In this document: one piece after another, positions 7,533 through 15,740 of the stretch
Numbering within the stretch: position 1 is the stretch's first letter
How the letters are laid out: the number at the start of each line of letters is the position of its first letter
Source of the DNA: an uncultured Lachnospiraceae bacterium
Lineage (GTDB): Bacteria > Bacillota > Clostridia > Lachnospirales > Lachnospiraceae
Assembly (NCBI GenBank): GCA_910587765.1
Contig: CAJUNR010000020.1
Coordinates: 18,533 to 82,532 of the forward strand
Length of the DNA: 64,000 bases
Direction of reading: 5' to 3'
Made by a program: the position numbers and the translations under genes
The notes under the pieces: generated by a model
Databases searched by the model: none
What the model saw: only the letters and a program-made list of their open reading frames with translations
What the model was told of the DNA's origin: nothing

Positions 7533-8027
7533 TTACAGCATCAGAAGACAGGAGATCAGAATCCCCAGGATGCACCCCGCCCCGACCTGCAAGGGCGTAT
7601 GTCCTACAAATTCCTTCAGACTCGCCTCCCAGAACTCGTACATACGGTCATTTTTCTTAAATGCCTCCACGAATCCTTCCGTCCGGAAAAATTCGATCAT
7701 CTCATTCAGGACTTTTCCCTGTCTGCCGGTCTCCATACGGACGCCCATGGCGTCATGCATGACAATAATGGCCAACATACAGGCAATCGCAAATTCAAAG
7801 GATTGTGCACCGTAGAGAATCCCGGAGGCGGTCGCCATGGCGCTGACCGTCGCGGAATGCCCGCTCGGCATACCGCCGTCTCCTACCATGCGCTCCCAGC
7901 GCAGTTCGCGGTTCACCAGCGCATAGATGACCGTTTTCATCACCTGCGCCACCGCCCAGCCGCAGATTCCGCAGATCAGTATTTTATTATTCAGAAGGGT
8001 TCTGAAAAAGTTGCCCATTTTCTCCAT
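7533..8027 (-). CDS. Divergent PAP2 family protein (DUF212)
   Basis: The product is 164 residues with 3-4 membrane segments. The motif G-D-G-G-M-P-S-G-H-S-A-T and the later H-D-A-M-G-V-R are the signature of the divergent PAP2/DUF212 family, related to membrane phosphatidic acid phosphatases but of unknown substrate. A second ATG three codons in has better spacing from GGAG, so the protein may start at residue 4. The gene is followed by a terminator and is not clearly part of an operon. Confidence 0.85.
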   Translation of the reverse strand: MEKMGNFFRTLLNNKILICGICGWAVAQVMKTVIYALVNRELRWERMVGDGGMPSGHSATVSAMATASGILYGAQSFEFAIACMLAIIVMHDAMGVRMETGRQGKVLNEMIEFFRTEGFVEAFKKNDRMYEFWEASLKEFVGHTPLQVGAGCILGILISCLLML

Positions 8028-8096
8028 ACTCCAATCGAAAAGAATCCCGCCCCCAAAAGCCTCGCAGAGAAGTCCCGGGAACTTTCCTATGATGTA

Positions 8097-8128
8097 AGAA
8101 ATGCCTTGACTTCACAGTCAAGGCATCA
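8097..8128 (-). terminator. rpsU terminator
   Basis: ATGCCTTGAC and GTCAAGGCAT form a perfect 10-bp stem with a 6-nt loop, followed by TTCTT on the minus strand, 10 bases after the rpsU stop. Confidence 0.75.
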
Positions 8129-8138
8129 CTGCACAATT

Positions 8139-8315
8139 TTAATTATATTTACGCTTTCTGGCAGCTTCGGATTTTTTCTTGCGTTTTACGCTCGGTTTCT
8201 CGTAATGTTCTCTTTTGCGGATTTCCTGCTGGATTCCAGCTTTCGCACAGTTTCTCTTGAAACGACGTAATGCGCTATCCAAAGTCTCGTTCTCTTTAAC
8301 GATCACGTTTGACAT
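8139..8315 (-). CDS. rpsU: 30S ribosomal protein S21
   Basis: This 58-residue basic protein is shorter than most annotated ORFs. It begins M-S-N-V-I-V-K-E-N-E-T-L-D-S-A-L-R-R-F-K-R and ends in a lysine/arginine-rich tail, the complete S21 pattern. S21 binds the small subunit and helps initiation. It is monocistronic: a consensus sigma-A promoter lies about 75 bases upstream and a perfect-stem terminator directly downstream. A plus-strand frame across the locus is a shadow. Confidence 0.95.
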   Translation of the reverse strand: MSNVIVKENETLDSALRRFKRNCAKAGIQQEIRKREHYEKPSVKRKKKSEAARKRKYN

Positions 8316-8391
8316 AGTATCACACCTAACCTCCCTCCAGTTGTGTATTGTGCCAAATACAACTGTCTGGGTATTTTATTGCACTGCATCT

Positions 8392-8420
8392 ATTATAGGC
8401 GGTATGGCATCTTTTGTCAA
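8392..8420 (-). promoter_or_regulatory. Consensus sigma-A promoter of rpsU
   Basis: On the minus strand TTGACA and TATAAT are separated by exactly 17 bases. Transcription would leave a leader of about 70 nt before rpsU. Confidence 0.85.
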
Positions 8421-8448
8421 TATCTTTTTTGACTTTATCTACATAATT

Positions 8449-8479
8449 TTTCAAAGGAAACGCTTTTATCAGCGTTTCC
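8449..8479 (-). terminator. hemL terminator
   Basis: GGAAACGCT and AGCGTTTCC form a perfect 9-bp stem (8456-8479) overlapping the hemL stop codon and leading into a T-containing tail. The same stem sequence recurs at 45907-45932. Confidence 0.65.
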
Positions 8480-9752
8480 CAAAAAATGCACGCATCACAT
8501 CCAGCGTGCGCCGGATATCCTCTTCCGTATGCGCCGCCGAGAGGAACATCGCTTCAAACTGCGAGGGCGCAAGATAGACGCCGTGTTCCAGCATGTGACG
8601 GAAATAGCGCGCAAACGCCTTTGTATCGGACCGCTTCGCGCCGGCATAATCCGTCACCGGCCCGGGGGTGAAGAACAGGCAGCCGAGAGAGCCGGCCGCG
8701 TTGACCTGATAAGGAAGCTCCATCTCTTCGCACAGGGAGCGCATGCCGCCGAAAAGCTGACTGCCCAGCTCCTCAAGCCTTCTGTAAATCTGCGGATGTT
8801 CTTTCAGAAAGGTAAGCTGGGCAAGCCCCGCCGCCATGGCTACCGGATTGCCGCTTAACGTTCCCGCCTGATAGACACTGCCCACCGGGGCGACCACTTC
8901 CATGATTCCGCGTTTTCCTCCGTACGCGCCCACCGGCATGCCTCCGCCGATGATCTTGCCGTACGTCGTCAAATCCGCCTCGACTCCGAAATATTCCTGC
9001 GCGCCGGCCTGCGCCAGCCGGAAACCGGTAATGACTTCGTCAAAGATCAGCACACTTCCGTTCTCCGTGCAGAGCCGGCGGAGCTTCTGTAAAAATCCGT
9101 CTTCCGGAGGAACTACGCCCATATTGGCGCCCACGGGCTCGATGATCACCGCCGCGATCTCCCCGGCAAACGCGTCGAAAAGCTTCTCCACACCGGAAAT
9201 GTCATTATAGGCGGCCAGCAGCGTATCCTGCGTGCATCCTTTCGGCACCCCGGAGCTGTCCGGCACTCCCGCCGTCATCACGCCCGAGCCCGCCTTCACC
9301 AGCATGGCGTCGCTGTGCCCGTGATAGCAGCCCTCAAATTTGATAATCTTGTCCCTGCCCGTATATCCTCTCGCCGCGCGGACCGCACTCATCACGGCTT
9401 CCGTCCCGGAATTTACCATCCGCACCATCTCGACCGAAGGCACCATACTGCAGATCAGGCGCGCCATATCCACTTCCGCTTCTGTAGCCGCCCCGAAGCT
9501 TAACCCTTTCCGACAGGCCTCCTCCACCTTCTCGAGAACTGCCGGATGGGCGTGCCCGAGAATCATGGGTCCCCAGGAGCCGACATAATCCAGATAGCGG
9601 TTCCCGTCCGCATCCGTCAGATACGCGCCCTCTGCCGACGCGATAAAACGCGGAGTCATGCCCACAGAGCCGAATGCGCGAACCGGAGAATTTACGCCGC
9701 CCGGTATGAGCGTCACCGCTTCCTGAAAGAGTCTTTCCGATTCTGTCATCAT
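8469..9752 (-). CDS. hemL: Glutamate-1-semialdehyde 2,1-aminomutase
   Basis: This PLP enzyme converts glutamate-1-semialdehyde into 5-aminolevulinate, the first committed tetrapyrrole precursor. The 427 residues match the family length. Visible signatures are G-G-V-N-S-P-V-R-A-F near the N-terminus, N-S-G-T-E-A around residue 115, F-D-E-V-I-T-G-F-R around 240, and the PLP-lysine region T-T-Y-G-K-I-I-G-G-G. Its ATG overlaps the hemB stop (ATGA), so translation is coupled. It is the last gene of the sirC-hemB-hemL operon and ends in its own terminator. No hemA is present nearby to supply its substrate. Confidence 0.95.
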   Translation of the reverse strand: MMTESERLFQEAVTLIPGGVNSPVRAFGSVGMTPRFIASAEGAYLTDADGNRYLDYVGSWGPMILGHAHPAVLEKVEEACRKGLSFGAATEAEVDMARLICSMVPSVEMVRMVNSGTEAVMSAVRAARGYTGRDKIIKFEGCYHGHSDAMLVKAGSGVMTAGVPDSSGVPKGCTQDTLLAAYNDISGVEKLFDAFAGEIAAVIIEPVGANMGVVPPEDGFLQKLRRLCTENGSVLIFDEVITGFRLAQAGAQEYFGVEADLTTYGKIIGGGMPVGAYGGKRGIMEVVAPVGSVYQAGTLSGNPVAMAAGLAQLTFLKEHPQIYRRLEELGSQLFGGMRSLCEEMELPYQVNAAGSLGCLFFTPGPVTDYAGAKRSDTKAFARYFRHMLEHGVYLAPSQFEAMFLSAAHTEEDIRRTLDVMRAFFGKR

Positions 9753-10732
9753 CCGATCCTCCCTTCTGTCATATACTCCGCGATCTCCTTCGCGTAATAG
9801 GTCATATAGATGTCCACGCCCGCCCGATAGGCGCAGGCCGCCATCTCGCAGAGGATCGCCGCCTCATCCACGTATCCGAGCTTCGCCCCCGCCTTTACCA
9901 TGGCATATTCCCCGCTGACGCTGTAAGCGGCCATGGGCACGTCCGTCGCGTCCTTGATCTCCCGCACCATATCCAGATAGGACATGGCCGGTTTGACCAT
10001 GATGATATCGGCGCCTTCCTCAATGTCCAAAAGCGCCTCCTTCATCCCCTCTCTGCGGTTGTGATAATCCATCTGGTAGCTCTTCCGGTCCCCGAAAGCC
10101 GGCGCGCTGCCCGCCGCGTCCCGGAACGGTCCGTAAAATGCGGAAGCATATTTCACCGCATAGGACATGATCGGCGTCGTCAGAAATCCGTGCCGGTCAA
10201 GCGCCTCCCGGATCGCCGCGATATGTCCGTCCATCATGTCGGAAGGCGCCACCATATCCGCGCCCGCCTGCACCTGTGAGACCGCAATCTGCGCAAGCTT
10301 CTCCAGTGTCAGATCATTGTCCACATAATCTCCCCTGAGAATGCCGCAATGACCGTGGCTCGTATATTCGCACATACAGACGTCCCCGATATAGAACAGA
10401 TCCGGGACCTCTCTCCTGGCCTTCTCCAGCGCCCTCTGGATGATCCCGTCGCACGCGTAGGCCCCGCTTCCGCTCTCGTCTTTATGGTCCGGAATCCCGA
10501 ACAGCATCACGTTCCCTACCCCGGCATCCGCCATCTCCGTCAGAATCTCCGGCATCCGGTCCACGCTGTAGCGGAACTGCCCGGGCATGGTCGGAATCTC
10601 TTCTTTCAGATTCTCTCCGTCCTTCACAAACATGGGATAGACCAGAGAGCTTTTATCCATCCGCGTCTCCCGCACCATCTTTCTGAGCTTTGCCGTCGTC
10701 CGAAGCCTCCTCGGCCTGATTGTCATATCCAT
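9749..10732 (-). CDS. hemB: Porphobilinogen synthase (5-aminolevulinate dehydratase)
   Basis: HemB condenses two 5-aminolevulinates to porphobilinogen. The 327-residue protein contains R-P-R-R-L-R-T-T-A-K-L-R at the N-terminus, the catalytic-lysine segments M-S-Y-A-V-K-Y-A-S and I-M-V-K-P-A-M-S-Y, and the metal-loop region D-V-C-M-C-E-Y-T-S-H-G-H-C-G with cysteines, suggesting a zinc-type enzyme. The start ATG has GAGG 9 nt upstream and lies inside the preceding gene: the two frames overlap by 80 bases. The conserved N-terminal motif rules out a later start. Confidence 0.95.
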   Translation of the reverse strand: MDMTIRPRRLRTTAKLRKMVRETRMDKSSLVYPMFVKDGENLKEEIPTMPGQFRYSVDRMPEILTEMADAGVGNVMLFGIPDHKDESGSGAYACDGIIQRALEKARREVPDLFYIGDVCMCEYTSHGHCGILRGDYVDNDLTLEKLAQIAVSQVQAGADMVAPSDMMDGHIAAIREALDRHGFLTTPIMSYAVKYASAFYGPFRDAAGSAPAFGDRKSYQMDYHNRREGMKEALLDIEEGADIIMVKPAMSYLDMVREIKDATDVPMAAYSVSGEYAMVKAGAKLGYVDEAAILCEMAACAYRAGVDIYMTYYAKEIAEYMTEGRIG

Positions 10733-11186
10733 CTTCTTCTACCTCTCTTCGTATTCGGTCCGTCCATTTTTTCGCCAGACTGTGAGCCGCTCCGCCGGCA
10801 TGAACGCCGATCACCAGCTCCCCCTTTGAGGCAATTCCCGGAAAATGGAAATCACAGAGCTCCCTGTCGCTGCAGACGTTGACCGGGATCTTCTTCTCCC
10901 GGCATTCCGCACAGATTCTCTCGTTGACGCCGGCATCGTTCGTCGCCGCGAGCACCATGAACGTATCCGCCGGAATCGTTCCCGGCTCATACATTTCCTC
11001 CCGAAGGAGAAGTTTTCCCTGCGAGGCCGCCTCGTGGATCCGCCCGGACGCCTCCGGCGCGTGAACCGTAAGGCGCGGCGAAAAGGCCAGCAGAGTCTCC
11101 ACCCGGCGGGCCGCGATCCGGCCCGCACCGTATACGTGAATCTCTCTGTCGGTCAGATCCAGAAAAACCGGAAACCTCTTCGCCAT
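10653..11186 (-). CDS. Precorrin-2 dehydrogenase / sirohydrochlorin ferrochelatase-like protein
   Basis: The 177-residue frame starts at the ATG at 11186, 5-6 nt behind GGAGGAG. A Rossmann motif (H-V-Y-G-A-G-R-I-A-A-R-R-V) and N-V-C-S-D-R-E-L-C-D-F-H-F-P identify the NAD-dependent SirC/Met8/CysG-N family, which oxidises precorrin-2 to sirohydrochlorin. No methyltransferase domain is fused. The C-terminal tail is rich in D, E and K, ending in G-D-A-D-G, and overlaps hemB by 80 bases. It heads the operon under a probable sigma-A promoter. The symbol sirC would fit, but chelatase activity is not established. Confidence 0.85.
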   Translation of the reverse strand: MAKRFPVFLDLTDREIHVYGAGRIAARRVETLLAFSPRLTVHAPEASGRIHEAASQGKLLLREEMYEPGTIPADTFMVLAATNDAGVNERICAECREKKIPVNVCSDRELCDFHFPGIASKGELVIGVHAGGAAHSLAKKWTDRIRREVEEDGYDNQAEEASDDGKAQKDGAGDADG

Positions 11187-11305
11187 CCTTACTCCTCCGT
11201 CTGTCAAAACCGTGCTCTGCGCTCACGCAGGCAGAATCTTTTATTCCGCAGCCGCCCGACTTTCGCCGGAAGGCCCTTTCGTCCGTCAAAGGTTTCGGAA
11301 AAAAC

Positions 11306-11353
11306 AGAAACGTTTCTCACTGCTATTATAGTTTCTTTCCCGGCTGCGGACAA
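11306..11353 (-). promoter_or_regulatory. Promoter and palindrome of the sirC-hemB-hemL operon
   Basis: TTGTCC and TATAAT are 17 bases apart on the minus strand (11325-11353). The perfect palindrome AGAAACGTTTCT (11306-11317) sits at about the transcription start, where a repressor would block transcription. No regulator is identified. Confidence 0.6.
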
Positions 11354-11379
11354 CTGTTTTTTTCTTTTGTCTCTTCCTT

Positions 11380-13710
11380 TTATCTTTTCCAGTCAATAAG
11401 CACTTTGAAGAGATCGCCGTCTATCTCCACCTTGAAAGTCCCGTTCTGCAGTTCCACAAAGCTCTGGGCAATCGCCAGCCCCAGGCCGCTGCCCTCCGTA
11501 TTGCGGGACAGGTCTCCGCGGACAAAACGCTCCGTGATCTCATCCGCAGAGAAATTCATCTCCGTGGCGGACATGTTCTTGAAACTCACGGAAACCTCCG
11601 TTTCCATATCCTTCAGATCAATGTAGACCCGGGAATGGGGCATGGAATATTTCAGAATATTCTGGACCAGATTCTCCATCACCCGGAACGTTCTCTGCGG
11701 ATCCAGCGTCAGGATACACTTTTCCTCCGGCAGATTCCAGCGGAAATCCAGCGTACTCTCCCCGATTTTGTCCTCATTTTCCAGCCGGACCTGTTTCATC
11801 AGGCTGACCAGCTCCACTTCCTCAAAGTTCATGACAATGTTGTCGGAAGCGGCCTTGCTCACTTCAAAAAGATCTTCGATCAGCGCCTTCAGTCTCTGAG
11901 ACTTTTTATCCAGCGTTTCGATATAATCTCCTCGTTCCGCCTCCGTGATCCCTTCCTTTTTCAGAAGGTCCACATAAGTAATGATGGCCGTCAGCGGCGT
12001 CTTCAGGTCGTGAGACACATTGGTGATCAGTTCGGTCTTCATATTCCGGCTGCGGACTTCGTCGCTGACCGCCCGGCGGAAACCGTTGCGGATGGAAGTC
12101 AGCTCATCCCGTATGGGATTGAACAGGCCCATATCTTCCTCTGTCGAGGCGTTCAGATCTCCCGACGCAATTGTCCGCGTCACCTGCAGCAGTTTCTCGT
12201 AGTTTCCCTGAATCTCAGCGCATTTCTTCTTGATCAGCACATAGAGAAGAATCGTATAAACGACGGCGCCCGCTATGCCGCCGATCCAGATACAGCAGAG
12301 AGCCGCCACGACCACGCCGTTTAATCCCACTACTTTCCAGATGTTGCTGGTCAGATTCTCATCCAGTTTCACGTCGGTTGCCCAGTACCAGAATTTCAGC
12401 CAGATTTTCTTCAGCCATCTGCAGAAATGGAGGCAGAGCATGTTCTCCCGGAGCGTCCGGATCGGATGTGTCATATAAGGCAGCACCGACGCCGCCAGCC
12501 AGTACCAGCAGAACGCGAAGCAGAACCAGAACACCCAGATAAAGACCGTCGACACGGACTGCGCGGCTCCTCCGAAACCAATGGCGGCTAAATCCTCCAC
12601 AATGTCGGACTTCATGGAATAAACTCCGAAATCCGTCATGGCAAACGCCCCGGTCGCCAGAAAGCCGATACAACCCGCATACAGCACCAGTTCGGTGGGC
12701 AGCCGGAACAGACGATTCTCCCGAAGCCTCAGTCCCGGAACATTCTGCAGAACCACCGCCAGCAGCATCATCACGACGGCAATTCCGAGGACGCTGATGA
12801 CATAACCGCTCATCTGATAGGCTCTGCGTTCGACCCAGTACTCCTGCCAGAGATAATCGCCGTACGCATCCTCGCCCTGGATCGTAAAGACAAAGGACGT
12901 GTTCTGGATCGGCGGAGCCGGGAGCAGCTTCAGAAGCTGATCGTTGCGCTGCGCCTCCGCATAGAGATCCTCGGGTTCGCTTTCAACATCAGGAATTACG
13001 CTTTCCTCCCATTCTTCCGCCCGCTCCTCGACCGTGGCGACGGTATCGTAATCGTAAGCCGGCTCCCCCTCATACTCGATGCCGGAATCAGCCATCCCGT
13101 TGTCTTCCATCAGCCGGGCCATCGACGCCTGCTGAAGATAGTGGAGTACCTCCTCCTCGTTCATCTCAAATCCCCAGGATTCCCGGATGCCGGGAACGCC
13201 TCTGCTGTCGTACTGGATGACGAGTCCCGACTGATCATATTCCATGGCATCCTTACTGTTTCCGTAAATCGCACCGCTCAGATACCCGTCGTTTCCGAAA
13301 TCTCTCGACGGACCGGAACCATAGCTTCCATACCCATAGAGACTCTGCAGCGTCGAATACTGATTGCGCATATTTTTCATGAGCCGCGTCGAGGCTTCTT
13401 TAATCCGTTTCTGGTCTTCCTCCGAAAACTTACTCATATCATAATTCTGAGTAAAATAAGTATAGGCGTCCATATCCGGCGTCATCTCATAATTCATGTA
13501 ATAGACGGAGGAAAGCAGATACCGCTTGAAATCGTCATCCAGCTCGAATAACGGATCCTTCTCCTGTTCCGCCTCATACTCCTGCTGCATCGTCTTCAGT
13601 TTCTCCGACGCTCTCTCCCGAAAAAACGGATAGGCGTTGCACATGGCCGTCGCCGCCACCGCCGCGCACAGAAGGACCGGCAGTAGCCCTTTCAGACTGC
13701 TTTTATGCAT
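11380..13710 (-). CDS. Sensor histidine kinase with large extracytoplasmic domain
   Basis: I place the start at the ATG at 13710, giving 776 residues. An N-terminal membrane anchor is followed by about 270 extracytoplasmic residues with many Tyr, Gly, Asp and Glu and no recognisable domain. Four or five more membrane segments follow (for example V-I-S-V-L-G-I-A-V-V-M-M-L), then a HisKA domain with V-S-H-D-L-K-T-P-L-T and an ATPase with N-L-V-Q-N-I-L-K-Y and G-S-G-L-G-L-A. It is much longer than ordinary VanS-type kinases. The gene starts 20 bases after the response-regulator gene, its evident partner. Confidence 0.9.
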   Translation of the reverse strand: MHKSSLKGLLPVLLCAAVAATAMCNAYPFFRERASEKLKTMQQEYEAEQEKDPLFELDDDFKRYLLSSVYYMNYEMTPDMDAYTYFTQNYDMSKFSEEDQKRIKEASTRLMKNMRNQYSTLQSLYGYGSYGSGPSRDFGNDGYLSGAIYGNSKDAMEYDQSGLVIQYDSRGVPGIRESWGFEMNEEEVLHYLQQASMARLMEDNGMADSGIEYEGEPAYDYDTVATVEERAEEWEESVIPDVESEPEDLYAEAQRNDQLLKLLPAPPIQNTSFVFTIQGEDAYGDYLWQEYWVERRAYQMSGYVISVLGIAVVMMLLAVVLQNVPGLRLRENRLFRLPTELVLYAGCIGFLATGAFAMTDFGVYSMKSDIVEDLAAIGFGGAAQSVSTVFIWVFWFCFAFCWYWLAASVLPYMTHPIRTLRENMLCLHFCRWLKKIWLKFWYWATDVKLDENLTSNIWKVVGLNGVVVAALCCIWIGGIAGAVVYTILLYVLIKKKCAEIQGNYEKLLQVTRTIASGDLNASTEEDMGLFNPIRDELTSIRNGFRRAVSDEVRSRNMKTELITNVSHDLKTPLTAIITYVDLLKKEGITEAERGDYIETLDKKSQRLKALIEDLFEVSKAASDNIVMNFEEVELVSLMKQVRLENEDKIGESTLDFRWNLPEEKCILTLDPQRTFRVMENLVQNILKYSMPHSRVYIDLKDMETEVSVSFKNMSATEMNFSADEITERFVRGDLSRNTEGSGLGLAIAQSFVELQNGTFKVEIDGDLFKVLIDWKR

Positions 13711-13729
13711 CGTCAGGAACTCTTTTCTC

Positions 13730-14440
13730 TCATTGTTTTTCCATTTTATAGCCAACACCCCACACCACCTTTAAATATTTTGGATTTTTTGGATTGATCT
13801 CGATCTTTTCACGGATATTCCGCACATGGACCATAATCGTATCGGAATTTACCGCTTTCTCATTCCAGACCCGTTCGTAGATCTCATCCGCGGAAAACAC
13901 TCTCCCCGGATGTTTCATCAGCAGGAGCAGGATCCGGTATTCCATCGGCGTCACCTTGACGGGCGCGCCGTCCACCCGCAGCTCCACTTTCTCCTCGTCC
14001 AGCTCCAGGCCGCCGATCCGGTACACATGGCCCTCTTCCCGGCTGCCGCTTTCCAGTTTCTCCAGATAACGGCTGTAACGCCGAAGCTGGGAATTGACTC
14101 TCGCCAGAAGTTCCAGCGGCGTAAACGGCTTCGTCACATAGTCGTCGGCGCCCATATTAAGCCCGAGGATTTTATCCACTTCTTCGGATTTGGCCGACAG
14201 CATGATCACCGGAAAATCATAGTCTCTGCGCATTTCCATGACCATCTGAATCCCGTCCTTTCTGGGCATCATCACATCCACAATCGCCAGATGAATCTCT
14301 TCCCGGTAGATAATCTCCAGTCCTTCGATTCCGTCCGCCGCCTTATAGACCTCATAACCCTGACTTTTTAAGTAAATCTCGATTCCGTCCCGGATCTCCT
14401 TGTCGTCTTCCACTACCAGCACATGATATTTCTCTATCAT
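13730..14440 (-). CDS. OmpR/PhoB-family response regulator
   Basis: The likely start is the ATG at 14440, 5 nt behind GAGGGAG, giving 236 residues. The receiver domain has V-V-E-D-D, the phospho-acceptor in V-D-V-M-M-P and K-P-F near residue 105; the C-terminal winged helix ends in V-W-G-V-G-Y-K. It forms an operon with the downstream sensor kinase. The 295-base upstream gap contains a 40-base hairpin (14551-14590) and probably the promoter. Confidence 0.93.
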   Translation of the reverse strand: MIEKYHVLVVEDDKEIRDGIEIYLKSQGYEVYKAADGIEGLEIIYREEIHLAIVDVMMPRKDGIQMVMEMRRDYDFPVIMLSAKSEEVDKILGLNMGADDYVTKPFTPLELLARVNSQLRRYSRYLEKLESGSREEGHVYRIGGLELDEEKVELRVDGAPVKVTPMEYRILLLLMKHPGRVFSADEIYERVWNEKAVNSDTIMVHVRNIREKIEINPKNPKYLKVVWGVGYKMEKQ

Positions 14441-14550
14441 CTTTTCTCCCTCTTCTTTCTTCATAGGCTCTTCATTCTGCCGCTCCTTTCGCCATAACGC
14501 CGATTTTCCCGTTCTGACTTGTATTCTATGGGCAGAATCTTAAAAACAAA

Positions 14551-14597
14551 TGCAGGTATTTCTAAAGAATTCCTGAAGAACGCCTGCATATTTTTCT
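14551..14597. repeat. Hairpin between divergent genes
   Basis: ATGCAGG and CCTGCAT enclose 26 bases. T-rich tails follow on both strands. It may be a terminator for either direction or part of the response-regulator promoter region. The remaining 14441-14735 bases show no gene. Confidence 0.4.
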
Positions 14598-14735
14598 TAT
14601 TGTATCACATATTAACAAAAACGTCCTTTCTAAAATTCTGAATCGTCGTTCCAGGCGCCGACAGGAGTATTGTCCGCACCCGAGCCTTCAGCCTGATGCT
14701 GGCTGATTAATTAAAAATTAAAGAAGGAGAGTCTC

Positions 14736-14936
14736 ATGAATAAAGAATCCGCGAAAGCTTCCGTAACTCCGAAAGAATACGGCCGTCTACCCCTTTGCTC
14801 CGCTCAGGATATGACCGGACTCATCCCCGCAGGACCTGTGGGAGAAGAAGAAATGGAAGACTACGAAGAATTGTATCCGTTTCTGCCGAAAGTTCCGGAA
14901 AAAGATACGGCAAAGGCAGTGAAGGACGAACCCTGA
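14736..14936 (+). CDS. Small acidic hypothetical protein
   Basis: The product is 66 residues, starting behind AAGGAG with good spacing and ending inside a perfect 11-bp terminator stem. That fully equipped layout makes it a credible gene. The protein is polar, rich in E, K and P (E-E-E-M-E-D-Y-E-E-L-Y), without membrane segments or cysteines except one. I do not recognise it. Confidence 0.6.
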   Translation: MNKESAKASVTPKEYGRLPLCSAQDMTGLIPAGPVGEEEMEDYEELYPFLPKVPEKDTAKAVKDEP

Positions 14937-14957
14937 CTGCCTTTGCCGGACTTTTGT
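14911..14957 (+). terminator. Terminator of the small acidic protein gene
   Basis: GGCAAAGGCAGT pairs with ACTGCCTTTGCC, followed by ACTTTTGT. The stem overlaps the end of the coding sequence. Confidence 0.75.
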
Positions 14958-15008
14958 ATCATATTTTTCCAGACGCTTTGCTGCGGGACCATGCCGGATC
15001 CCCCTGTT

Positions 15009-15740
15009 CTACAGGACCACCGCCGGCAGCACGAACATTCCGATCATGCTGTACACCAGAAGATGCACCGGGTAGAACCAGTAGAAAAACCATCTGTTCT
15101 GCCTCCCCCGCTCTCCGTTATAGAACCAGATCGGTACGAACGCCAGCGGTGCGGTAATCTCCCAGGCACAGCAGCACGCACCCAGAATGCACTGCATGGC
15201 TTTCCGGTCCCGAAGCAGATACAGAAGCACTATCAGCGCTATTCCGAACGCTCCGTAATCCGTATGAAGAGCTTCTGCCAGTCCCGCACCCAAAAACAAC
15301 CCGGCGATCCGCGCAAAAAGCGTATTCCCCCTGCTCTGTATGAACCAGACAGCCAGCAGACCGATCAGCAGGGTAAAAAACACATTCTGGTTCTGCCAGT
15401 GAAACGGCCGGATATGAAGCGCCAGATCAAAGGGAATCTCGCTGATCAGCGCAAAAATCCCCAGTCTGACCGCATATTTCTTCACGTCACTGGTATGGAG
15501 AAAGCCCTGCACCAGCAGAAAGCAAAAGATGGGAAAAGCCGGACGCCCGATATAACGGATAATCTGATCGACCGCCAGAATTTCATTCCAGTTCCCGGAA
15601 AATGTAGTTCCTATGGGAGAACCGCCCCAGGCATTCATTACATAGGATTCCAGGAAACCGGCGCCCATATGATCAATGGCCATGGAGACGACCGCAATCC
15701 ATTTCAGCATACTCCCGCTGATACCCGCTTTAATCTTCAT
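15009..15740 (-). CDS. TraX family membrane protein
   Basis: The product is about 243 residues with 7-8 hydrophobic segments. The N-terminal W-I-A-V-V-S-M-A-I-D-H-M-G and R-Y-I-G-R-P-A-F-P-I-F-C-F pattern is typical of TraX, named for pilin N-acetylation on the F plasmid but widespread on Firmicute chromosomes, where its substrate is unknown. It is the third gene of a topB operon and overlaps the stop of the preceding gene by about 11 bases. Confidence 0.85.
   Translation of the reverse strand: MKIKAGISGSMLKWIAVVSMAIDHMGAGFLESYVMNAWGGSPIGTTFSGNWNEILAVDQIIRYIGRPAFPIFCFLLVQGFLHTSDVKKYAVRLGIFALISEIPFDLALHIRPFHWQNQNVFFTLLIGLLAVWFIQSRGNTLFARIAGLFLGAGLAEALHTDYGAFGIALIVLLYLLRDRKAMQCILGACCCAWEITAPLAFVPIWFYNGERGRQNRWFFYWFYPVHLLVYSMIGMFVLPAVVL

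Noticed and set aside
7171..7815. 214-codon plus-strand frame across dacF and the PAP2 gene
   Set aside because: Shadow of two recognised minus-strand genes and their terminator.
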